From assembly GCA_003562555.1 (NCBI GenBank), contig PWUO01000026.1, positions 1 through 5,198 on the forward strand: DNA of 5,198 nt, in the 5' to 3' direction. Positions 1 to 5,198 of the stretch are shown here, piece by piece. The notes beneath the pieces are model-generated. The model ran no database searches. It had not been told where the DNA came from and worked only from the letters and a program-made list of their open reading frames with translations. The position numbers and the translations under genes are program-made. Position 1 is the first letter of the stretch; each line of letters starts with the position of its first letter. This stretch comes from Dehalococcoidia bacterium (GTDB taxonomy: Bacteria; Chloroflexota; Dehalococcoidia; GIF9; AB-539-J10).

Positions 1-316
1 AACGCGTCACGAGCCGCTCCAGCTTCACCCCAGCCATAATGGACAGGAGGAGTTGCTCCTTCTGTATGTCATCCATCTGGCAGGCTGCGGTCTCCATCTC
101 CTGCGGCTTGATCGCAAGAATCACGACGTCCGCGCCGGGAAGACAGGCAGAATGCTCCTCCTCCACCCCAACGCGGTACTGTTCTCGCAGTAGCTCTCGC
201 CGCGCGGGGGACGGGTCCACTACCTTGACCTCATCACACGTAACCGTGCCATCCTTGACGAGGCGCTTGATCAGCGCCTCCGCCATAATGCCACCGCCCA
301 CGAACGCAATCTTCAT
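1..316 (-). CDS. proC: Pyrroline-5-carboxylate reductase, N-terminal part (cut by window edge)
   Basis: Encodes the first 105 residues of ProC, which reduces 1-pyrroline-5-carboxylate to L-proline with NAD(P)H in the cytosol, the last step of proline synthesis. The N-terminus starts with the Rossmann strand MKIAFVGGG, followed by GGGIMAEAL (residues 7-15), the usual glycine-rich dinucleotide loop of this family. The second strand ends in VVDPSPARRELL (from residue 32), and the later landmarks AIKPQ (68-72) and LLLSIMAGV (89-97) are in the right order and spacing. The family is about 270 residues long, so roughly 165 residues, including the C-terminal helical dimerisation domain, lie beyond the left edge. 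The ATG is 11 nt after the leuS stop and has a Shine-Dalgarno sequence, so the start is secure. IMAGV replaces the commoner IAAGV, a mild change. No frameshift is visible. Likely second gene of a leuS-proC operon. Confidence 0.93.
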   Translation of the reverse strand, partial: MKIAFVGGGIMAEALIKRLVKDGTVTCDEVKVVDPSPARRELLREQYRVGVEEEHSACLPGADVVILAIKPQEMETAACQMDDIQKEQLLLSIMAGVKLERLVTR

Positions 317-322
317 AGGTGA

Positions 323-329
323 CTTCCTT
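323..329 (-). promoter_or_regulatory. proC ribosome binding site overlapping the leuS stop codon
   Basis: On the minus strand the junction reads TAAGGAAGTCACCTATG. The purine run AAGGAAG is a Shine-Dalgarno sequence whose AGGA core ends 8 nt before the proC ATG. Its first two A residues belong to the leuS TAA stop. Ribosomes finishing leuS would therefore sit on the proC initiation site, which suggests translational coupling. There is no room for a terminator or promoter in the 11-nt gap. Confidence 0.75.
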
Positions 330-2772
330 ACGATACTACGATGCTCACGATCCGACCCGGCACGTAAATGACCTTTCGCACTGTCCCGCCATCGATGTGC
401 GCCTTGATCTTCTCTCGAGACAGCGCCATCTCACTGATCTCCTCCTCCGTAATGGTGACTGGCACGACAAGTTTGTCGCGCAGCTTCCCGTTGACCTGCA
501 CGGCAACGGTCACCTCCTCGTCCTTCGCCAGAGCTTCATCGTAGGAGGGCCACTCATGATTGTGCACGCTGTACGAGTGACACTGACGCATCCACAGTTC
601 CTCCGCAATGTGAGGGGCGCTGGGCGCCACAAGAAGAAGCAGAATCCTGATCGCCTCACGCCATGTGGCCACGGAGACGTTCCCCGCCTCCTGCACCGGC
701 CCCAGAACGTTGGTGAACTCCATAAGGCGAGCCAGCATCGTATTGAACCTGAAGTCCTCCAGGTCGATGGTCACTGCCTTGATGGTCTTGTGCATCAGGT
801 GACGCACCTCTGCATCGACGGTCTCATCGATCGCGGTTGCCGCGTAGTCCTGGTCGCACAGCGCCCAGACGCGATTCAGCCACCGGCTTAACCCCACGAT
901 ACCGCTGTCGCTCCACTCCCCTCCAAGGTTCCACGGCCCAACGAACATCAGATACGCGCGCACAGTATCGGCGCCCAGCTTGGACACATACACGTCCGGA
1001 GCGACGACATTGCCCTTGGACTTACTCATCTTACCGCCGCCATAGATGATCGTCCCCTGGTTGTAGAGCCTCGTGAACGGCTCATCGAAGTCGAGGAGTC
1101 CAACGTCCCGCAGTGCCTTCACGAAGAAGCGGGAATAGAGCAGGTGAAGTACGGCATGCTCGGCTCCACCCGTGTATATGTCAACGGGCATCCAGTAATT
1201 CAGTTTCTCTCTGTCGTACGGACCGTAGTCGACTCCCGGGCTGGTGTAACGCAGGAAGTACCAGTTGGAACACATGAACGTGTCCATGGTATCCGTCTCA
1301 CGTCTGCTCGGACCGCTGCACGCAGGACATGAGGCATTGACGAACGCGTCGCAGTACTTCAACGGAGACTCCCCCGTGGGCTTGAACTCCGCATCGGGAG
1401 GGAGCAGGACCGGCAGGTCCTCTTCAGGGACCGGCACGATGCCGCACTTCTCACAGTAGACTATCGGTATCGGCGCACCCCAGTAGCGCTGTCTGGAGAT
1501 GAGCCAGTCGCGAATGCGGTAGGCCACAGTGGCCTTACCCCACCCCTCTCGCTCCAGCTTCTGACATATGGCCCTGAACCCTTCTTCGGCCGGAAGTCCG
1601 TTGAACTCTCCTGAGTTCACCAGGGTGCCATCGCCGATGTACGCTTGTTCAAGCGGCTGTCCATGATAATCCGGCGGCGCAATGACAGTCCTTATCGGCA
1701 AGTCGAACTTCGTCGCGAACTCAAAGTCGCGCTCATCATGCGCAGGAACACCCATCACCGCACCGGTTCCGTACGACGACAGCACGTAGTCCGTAATCCA
1801 GATCGGTATGCGTTCGTCATTGAACCGGTTGAGAACGTAACTGCCCAGGAACACTCCGGTCTTCTCGCGCCCCAGTGCGGTACGCTCGTAGTCCTCCTGT
1901 CGGCGGCACCACGCAACGTACTCTTCCACCTCCTGTCTGCGTTCGGGCGCGGTGAGCTTCGTTACCAGGGGATGCTCTGGCGACAACAGGAAGTAGGTCA
2001 CGCCGTACACAGTATCGGGGCGAGTGGTGAATACGCGGATCTCCTTGTCTTCCACACCGGGATGATCCAAACCGAAGGACAACTCAGCGCCTTCGCTGCG
2101 ACCGATCCAGTTGGACTGTATCGTCTTAATGCGTTCCGGCCAGTCGACGTTGCTGAAATCAAGCAACTCGTCCGCATAACTGGTGATGCGGAAGAACCAT
2201 TGCTCCATATCCCGCTTGGTCACTGCAGCGCCGCACCGCTCGCACTCTCCCTCACCAACGACCTGTTCGTTTGCCAGAACCGTCTGGCACTGGGGACACC
2301 AGTTGACAGGGGCGGTGCCACGGTACGCCAACCCCGCTTCGTATAGCTTCAGGAAGAACCACTGCGTCCACCGGTAGTAGTCCGGCTGGCAACTCACCAC
2401 TTCCCTGGCCCAGTCATAGATGCAGCCCATCGTCCGCAACTGGCCGCGCATCCTCTCGATGTTGCCCATCGTCCATGTATACGGGTGAATGCCATGCTTG
2501 ATGGCGGCGTTCTCAGCGGGAAGGCCGAACGCGTCGAAACCCATGGGATGCAGCACGTTGTAGCCCTGCATGCGCTTGAAGCGGGCACGCACATCCGACG
2601 GTGCCATCGCGTACCAGTGACCAATGTGAAGGTCGCCCGACGGATAGGGGAACATGGTGAGGGCGTAGTACTTGGTCGTCTGTGGATCCTCTCTCACCTC
2701 GTACAGGCGATCCTGGGTCCACCTCTCCTGCCACTTCTTCTCGATACTCTGAGGGTCGTACTTGCTGGTCAT
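328..2772 (-). CDS. leuS: Leucyl-tRNA synthetase (class Ia, bacterial type)
   Basis: Complete 814-residue LeuRS, which activates leucine with ATP, charges tRNA-Leu and hydrolyses mischarged tRNA in the cytosol. Visible landmarks: catalytic HIGH at 49-52 within PYPSGDLHIGH; first zinc-ribbon pairs CPQC (159-162) and CERC (177-180); WIGRS (222-226) leading into the CP1 editing domain (about 225-415), with threonine-rich TTRPDT (249-254) and GTGAVMGVPAHDERD (335-349) containing editing aspartate D346; DWLISRQRYWG (422-432); second zinc-ribbon pairs at C440/C443 and C482/C485; GGAEHAVLHLLYSRF (535-549); KMSKS (581-585); an anticodon-binding helical domain; and a C-terminal tRNA-binding domain with VQVNGKLRD (758-766). 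No leucine-specific domain lies between NQG and KMSKS, as in shorter Bacillus-type enzymes (about 804 aa) and unlike E. coli (860 aa). The start is fixed: an in-frame TGA lies two codons upstream and the next Met is residue 40, beyond conserved sequence. No Shine-Dalgarno sequence precedes the ATG. Editing and synthetic residues all look intact. Confidence 0.98.
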   Translation of the reverse strand: MTSKYDPQSIEKKWQERWTQDRLYEVREDPQTTKYYALTMFPYPSGDLHIGHWYAMAPSDVRARFKRMQGYNVLHPMGFDAFGLPAENAAIKHGIHPYTWTMGNIERMRGQLRTMGCIYDWAREVVSCQPDYYRWTQWFFLKLYEAGLAYRGTAPVNWCPQCQTVLANEQVVGEGECERCGAAVTKRDMEQWFFRITSYADELLDFSNVDWPERIKTIQSNWIGRSEGAELSFGLDHPGVEDKEIRVFTTRPDTVYGVTYFLLSPEHPLVTKLTAPERRQEVEEYVAWCRRQEDYERTALGREKTGVFLGSYVLNRFNDERIPIWITDYVLSSYGTGAVMGVPAHDERDFEFATKFDLPIRTVIAPPDYHGQPLEQAYIGDGTLVNSGEFNGLPAEEGFRAICQKLEREGWGKATVAYRIRDWLISRQRYWGAPIPIVYCEKCGIVPVPEEDLPVLLPPDAEFKPTGESPLKYCDAFVNASCPACSGPSRRETDTMDTFMCSNWYFLRYTSPGVDYGPYDREKLNYWMPVDIYTGGAEHAVLHLLYSRFFVKALRDVGLLDFDEPFTRLYNQGTIIYGGGKMSKSKGNVVAPDVYVSKLGADTVRAYLMFVGPWNLGGEWSDSGIVGLSRWLNRVWALCDQDYAATAIDETVDAEVRHLMHKTIKAVTIDLEDFRFNTMLARLMEFTNVLGPVQEAGNVSVATWREAIRILLLLVAPSAPHIAEELWMRQCHSYSVHNHEWPSYDEALAKDEEVTVAVQVNGKLRDKLVVPVTITEEEISEMALSREKIKAHIDGGTVRKVIYVPGRIVSIVVS

Positions 2773-2780
2773 GACTCACG

Positions 2781-2809
2781 ATTGTAGCCGAACCTCGCGT
2801 AAATGGGAA
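2781..2809 (-). promoter_or_regulatory. Predicted sigma70-type leuS promoter, placed for a leaderless transcript
   Basis: Read on the minus strand, TTCCCA (2809-2804, 4/6 to TTGACA) and TACAAT (2786-2781, 5/6 to TATAAT) are separated by exactly 17 nt. Only 8 nt (CGTGAGTC) lie between the -10 box and the leuS ATG, so transcription should begin between about 2776 and the A of the start codon at 2772. That gives a leader of 0-4 nt. The lack of a Shine-Dalgarno sequence and the fixed start codon agree with this. The boxes are seen directly; promoter activity is inferred. Confidence 0.6.
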
Positions 2810-2851
2810 GTCTGCAGGAATGGCGCACCACGCATCCACCGTCGCACAAGG

Positions 2852-2865
2852 CACGAACGGTCGTG
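2852..2865. repeat. Short inverted repeat in the leuS-clpB intergenic region
   Basis: CACGA (2852-2856) and TCGTG (2861-2865) are perfect 5-bp inverted arms around a 4-nt centre, lying between the leuS -35 box and the clpB -10 box. This is the geometry of a small operator for a dimeric regulator, but arms this short occur by chance in GC-rich DNA. It matches neither the CIRCE (HrcA) nor the HAIR (HspR) consensus. A separate 8-bp palindrome, GTTGCAAC, sits at 2892-2899, just upstream of the clpB -10 element. Confidence 0.2.
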
Positions 2866-2900
2866 GCGCCGCGAACACCGTGCTGCGCGCAGTTGCAACG

Positions 2901-2909
2901 GAGTGCTAG
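2901..2909 (+). promoter_or_regulatory. CIRCE-like half-site next to the clpB promoter
   Basis: GAGTGCTAG matches 8 of 9 bases of GAGTGCTAA, the right arm of the HrcA operator CIRCE (TTAGCACTC-N9-GAGTGCTAA). It overlaps the predicted clpB -10 element, where a repressor would act, and clpB is a heat-shock gene. The left arm is absent: the nine bases at the correct spacing (2883-2891) do not resemble TTAGCACTC. It is therefore at best a degenerate or half operator, and may be a coincidence. Confidence 0.2.
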
Positions 2910-2912
2910 AAT
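2904..2912 (+). promoter_or_regulatory. Predicted extended -10 promoter of clpB
   Basis: TGC followed by TAGAAT (2907-2912; 5/6 to TATAAT) has the TGn extended -10 form. The bases 16-18 nt upstream (around 2883-2890, GC-only alternations) are not a recognisable -35 box, which fits an extended -10 promoter that does not depend on one. Transcription would begin near 2919, giving a leader of about 39 nt with the clpB Shine-Dalgarno sequence inside it. No sigma32-type heat-shock promoter was recognised. Confidence 0.45.
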
Positions 2913-2961
2913 GAGCGAGCATCACCACCGTTCAGTACTTCTCAGTGGAGGCCGGCCATGA
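2911..2961 (+). CDS. Possible 16-codon upstream ORF overlapping the clpB start
   Basis: ATG at 2911 opens a short frame encoding MSEHHHRSVLLSGGRP, whose TGA (2959-2961) shares ATGA with the clpB start at 2958. CGGAG at 2899-2903 lies 7 nt before its ATG and could act as a Shine-Dalgarno sequence. If translated, it would couple clpB translation to its own. Against it, its ATG overlaps the best clpB -10 box (2907-2912), so a transcript from that promoter would not contain this start. I recognise no function; the three adjacent His codons are noted without interpretation. A chance ORF is the likeliest explanation. Confidence 0.2.
   Translation: MSEHHHRSVLLSGGRP
2947..2951 (+). promoter_or_regulatory. 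clpB Shine-Dalgarno sequence
   Basis: GGAGG (preceded by GT) lies 6 nt before the ATG at 2958, close to ideal spacing. It decides the start: reading back in frame there is no ATG, GTG or TTG before the in-frame TAG at 2907-2909, so 2958 is the only possible upstream start. The strong site contrasts with leuS, which has none. Confidence 0.85.
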
Positions 2962-5198
2962 ACGTCAATCGTCTTACGGAGAAGGCGCGCGAGGCGCTCG
3001 TTGAGGCACAGAGTCAGGCTGAACAGCGAAACCACACGCAGATAGAACCGGAACACCTGTTGCTGGCACTCGTCACGCAGGAGGCTGGAGTGGTGCCTCA
3101 GATACTGCAGAAGCTCGGTGTCACTCCGCGGGCGCTGGCTGTCGAACTCGAGAGCACTCTCGACAAACTGGCCAAAGCCCACGGCCCATCACAGGCATAC
3201 CTTTCTCAGGCACTCAACAGTGTTGCCGACGCAGCCGAGAAGGAAGCCGCAGCGTTCAAGGATGACTACACCAGCACGGAACACCTGCTGCTCGGTATGA
3301 TCGAGAACAAGGCAGCCGGAAACGTCTCGGCGATCCTCCGGCGCCACGGAATCACAAAGGATGCCGTGTATCAGGTGCTTGCCACAATACGCGGCGGACA
3401 GCGTGTGACGGATCAGACGCCGGAGGACAAATACGAGGCGCTGGAGAAGTACGGTCGGGACCTCACCGACACGGCGCGGAGGGGCAAGCTCGACCCGGTG
3501 ATCGGTCGGGATGAAGAGATACGACGTGTGGTGCAGGTGCTGTCCCGGCGCACGAAGAATAACCCCGTGCTGATAGGAGACCCTGGCGTCGGAAAAACCG
3601 CCATAGTCGAGGGCCTCGCACAGCGGATAGTGCGCGGTGATGTCCCCGAAGGATTACGCAACCGCAGACTGGTGGCACTGGACATGGGATCACTGGTGGC
3701 GGGCGCGAAGTACCGGGGAGAGTTCGAGGAACGCCTGAAGGCGGTCCTCAAGGAGGTTCAGCAATCCGAGGGCAACACCATACTGTTCATCGATGAACTC
3801 CACACCGTGGTCGGTGCGGGGGCAGCAGAAGGTGCGATGGACGCATCGAACATGCTGAAGCCTCTGCTCGCGCGAGGCGAACTGCATTGCATCGGCGCAA
3901 CGACTATCAACGAGTACCGCAAGCACATCGAGAAGGACGCGGCACTCGAACGCCGTTTTCAACCGGTGCTCGTCGGAGAGCCCACCGTCGAAGACACCAT
4001 CTCGATACTGCGTGGCTTGCGAGAACGATACGAGGTTCACCATGGTGTTCGGATCAAGGATTCGGCGCTCGTGGCGGCGGCAGTCCTGTCGAACAGGTAC
4101 ATCACCGACCGGTTCCTGCCCGACAAGGCGATCGACCTGGTCGATGAGGCCGCCTCCAAACTGAGGACGGAGATAGACAGCGTGCCCGCCGAGCTCGATG
4201 AGGCGCAGCGGCGCCTGACGCAACTGGAGGTAGAACGCGAGGCACTCAGGAAGGAGAAGGACCAGGCTTCCCGTGAGCGGCTTGCGACCATGGAGAAGGA
4301 GCTTGCCGACGTTCGTGAAGAGGCGACTCAACTGCGCGCCCGATGGCAGCGTGAGAAGGAAGAGATACAGTCACTACAGCATCTCAAAGAGCAGTTGGAG
4401 CAGGTGAAGATCGACATCGAACGAGCGGAGAGGATGGGAGACCTGGAGCGTGCGGCGCAACTCAAGTACGGAACGCTGGTTGAACTGGAGAGTCAGCTCA
4501 AGCAGAAGGAGGAGCAACTGGCCGCCAGCAAGGCGGACCAGCTGCTGAAGGAGGAGGTCGACGAGCAGGACATCGCCGAAGTAGTCGCTCGATGGACCCG
4601 CATTCCTGTCAGCCGGCTTCTGGAGGGGGAAATCGAGAAGCTGCTGAGGATGGAGGACCGCCTCAGGGACAGAGTGGTTGGCCAGGAGGAAGCGATCCAT
4701 GCGGTCTCAAACGCCGTGCGAAGAGCACGGGCCGGGCTGCAGGATCCCAACCGGCCGCTCGGAAGCTTCATCTTCCTCGGCCCCACCGGTGTGGGCAAAA
4801 CCGAGCTCGCACGGGCACTTGCGGAGTTCCTATTCGATGACGAGCGATCAATGATCCGGCTCGACATGTCAGAGTACATGGAGAAGCACACGGTCTCACG
4901 TCTCATCGGTGCTCCTCCAGGCTACGTGGGCTTTGAGGAAGGCGGACAACTTACCGAGGCGGTACGCCGTCGTCCCTACGCGGTAGTACTGCTCGACGAG
5001 ATCGAGAAGGCGCATACGGACGTCTTCAACGTGTTGCTTCAGATACTGGATGACGGGCGCCTTACCGACGGACACGGGCGAACAATCGACTTCAAGAACA
5101 CGGTCCTCATCATGACGAGCAACCTTGGCAGTCAATGGCTCGTCGATGTGCAGCCGGGACAGGAAGAGGAGGCGCGGGAGCACGTCATGGAGACACTC
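2958..5198 (+). CDS. clpB: ATP-dependent disaggregase ClpB (AAA+), N-terminal 747 residues (cut by window edge)
   Basis: Encodes 747 of about 865 residues of ClpB (Hsp100), the cytosolic hexameric AAA+ machine that, with DnaK/DnaJ/GrpE, threads and rescues aggregated proteins. Domains in order: Clp N-domain with two repeats (about 1-145); D1 (about 160-405) with Walker A GDPGVGKT (207-214), pore loop KYRG (251-254), Walker B ILFIDE (275-280) and arginine-finger pair R332/R333; a long charged coiled-coil M-domain (about 408-530), which separates ClpB from ClpC and ClpA and includes ERMGDLERAAQLKYG (491-505); then D2 with Walker A GPTGVGKT (608-615), pore loop GYVG (655-658), Walker B VVLLDE (676-681) and sensor-1 SNLGS (721-725). 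The D2 arginine finger and small C-terminal domain lie beyond the right edge. All visible catalytic residues are intact. One oddity is WTRIPV (546-551) instead of the usual WTGIPV. The sequence looks like a normal housekeeping ClpB, divergent from leuS with its own promoter and ribosome site. Confidence 0.97.
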   Translation, partial: MNVNRLTEKAREALVEAQSQAEQRNHTQIEPEHLLLALVTQEAGVVPQILQKLGVTPRALAVELESTLDKLAKAHGPSQAYLSQALNSVADAAEKEAAAFKDDYTSTEHLLLGMIENKAAGNVSAILRRHGITKDAVYQVLATIRGGQRVTDQTPEDKYEALEKYGRDLTDTARRGKLDPVIGRDEEIRRVVQVLSRRTKNNPVLIGDPGVGKTAIVEGLAQRIVRGDVPEGLRNRRLVALDMGSLVAGAKYRGEFEERLKAVLKEVQQSEGNTILFIDELHTVVGAGAAEGAMDASNMLKPLLARGELHCIGATTINEYRKHIEKDAALERRFQPVLVGEPTVEDTISILRGLRERYEVHHGVRIKDSALVAAAVLSNRYITDRFLPDKAIDLVDEAASKLRTEIDSVPAELDEAQRRLTQLEVEREALRKEKDQASRERLATMEKELADVREEATQLRARWQREKEEIQSLQHLKEQLEQVKIDIERAERMGDLERAAQLKYGTLVELESQLKQKEEQLAASKADQLLKEEVDEQDIAEVVARWTRIPVSRLLEGEIEKLLRMEDRLRDRVVGQEEAIHAVSNAVRRARAGLQDPNRPLGSFIFLGPTGVGKTELARALAEFLFDDERSMIRLDMSEYMEKHTVSRLIGAPPGYVGFEEGGQLTEAVRRRPYAVVLLDEIEKAHTDVFNVLLQILDDGRLTDGHGRTIDFKNTVLIMTSNLGSQWLVDVQPGQEEEAREHVMETL
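3393..3407 (+). promoter_or_regulatory. Possible internal GTG start for a short ClpB lacking the N-domain
   Basis: Codon 150 of clpB is GTG (3405-3407), in IRGGQRVTDQ, and GGCGGA (3393-3398) lies 6 nt upstream as a weak Shine-Dalgarno-like sequence. In E. coli the short form of ClpB (about 80 kDa) starts at Val149 GTG, in the corresponding RGGESVNDQ segment at the N-domain/D1 linker. The position and codon match that known site. The ribosome site is weaker, so actual use is uncertain; the valine may be kept for protein reasons. Confidence 0.3.

Noticed and set aside
39..371. 110-codon plus-strand open frame opposite proC
   Set aside because: The minus strand encodes clear ProC motifs throughout; the plus-strand product is a low-complexity Ser/Arg-rich shadow.
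319..891. 190-codon plus-strand open frame opposite the leuS 3' end
   Set aside because: Shadow of leuS; the protein resembles no family I recognise, and it would need to overlap both leuS and the leuS-proC junction.
1645..2346. 233-codon plus-strand open frame antisense to leuS
   Set aside because: It lies fully inside the well-supported leuS coding region on the opposite strand; its translation shows no recognisable domain, and long antisense frames are expected in GC-rich genes.
2513..2878. 121-codon minus-strand frame spanning the leuS start and the intergenic region
   Set aside because: It runs in a different frame from leuS over the region encoding conserved HIGH-motif sequence, and its product looks non-protein-like (Pro/Arg-rich, no domain).
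2893..2912. TTGCAA (2893-2898) as the -35 box for TAGAAT (2907-2912)
   Set aside because: The spacer is only 8 nt, far from the 16-18 nt required; TTGCAA is more simply part of the GTTGCAAC palindrome.
2773..2957. T-box or other riboswitch controlling leuS
   Set aside because: The predicted transcript starts next to the ATG, the region is only 185 nt long, and no T-box core (GGTGGNACCGCGG-like) or terminator hairpin with a T run is present on the minus strand.
2773..2957. Complete CIRCE or HAIR (HspR) heat-shock operator upstream of clpB
   Set aside because: Only one CIRCE-like arm is present, and no CTTGAGT-N7-ACTCAAG-type repeat was found on either strand.
3690..4331. 213-codon minus-strand open frame opposite clpB
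   Set aside because: Antisense to the D1 and M-domain part of clpB, with no promoter or ribosome site evident and no recognisable domain.
1..5198. Mobile element, CRISPR array, tRNA or other undescribed system
   Set aside because: Nearly the whole window is covered by three intact or edge-cut housekeeping genes, with only 196 nt of non-coding DNA. No terminal repeats, transposase, integrase, repeat-spacer pattern or tRNA cloverleaf was seen.

Overview
The window holds three protein-coding genes in an ordinary housekeeping arrangement: the first 105 codons of proC (minus strand, cut by the left edge), a complete leuS (minus strand) and the first 747 codons of clpB (plus strand, cut by the right edge). 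I recognise no mobile element, CRISPR array, RNA gene or toxin/defence module, and nothing that amounts to a new biological system. The points worth a second look are all at the level of expression signals.

Organism: a bacterium with fairly GC-rich DNA (about 58-60% by eye). LeuRS carries two CxxC zinc-ribbon pairs and lacks the leucine-specific insertion before KMSKS. ClpB resembles, from memory, Chloroflexota (Dehalococcoidia-like) and related Gram-positive or Thermus-type proteins. My best guess is Chloroflexota; this is an inference from remembered sequences, not a database search.

Layout: leuS and proC form a tight minus-strand unit. The leuS stop and the proC start are 11 nt apart, and the proC Shine-Dalgarno sequence overlaps the leuS stop codon, so the two are probably co-transcribed and translationally coupled. 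leuS is read divergently from clpB, with a 185-nt intergenic region (2773-2957) between them. On the leuS side this region has a good sigma70-type promoter (TTCCCA-17 nt-TACAAT) whose -10 box lies only 8 nt from the start codon, with an in-frame stop immediately upstream and no Shine-Dalgarno sequence. This predicts a leaderless leuS mRNA. On the clpB side there is an extended -10 element (TGCTAGAAT), part of which resembles half of a CIRCE heat-shock operator, and a clear Shine-Dalgarno sequence. A possible 16-codon upstream ORF ends in an ATGA overlap with the clpB start.

Functions: LeuRS charges tRNA-Leu and proofreads it. ProC makes proline from pyrroline-5-carboxylate. ClpB is the AAA+ disaggregase that works with DnaK to recover aggregated proteins. 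The first two serve amino-acid supply and translation, and the third serves protein quality control. Their adjacency is probably just divergent neighbours sharing an intergenic region.
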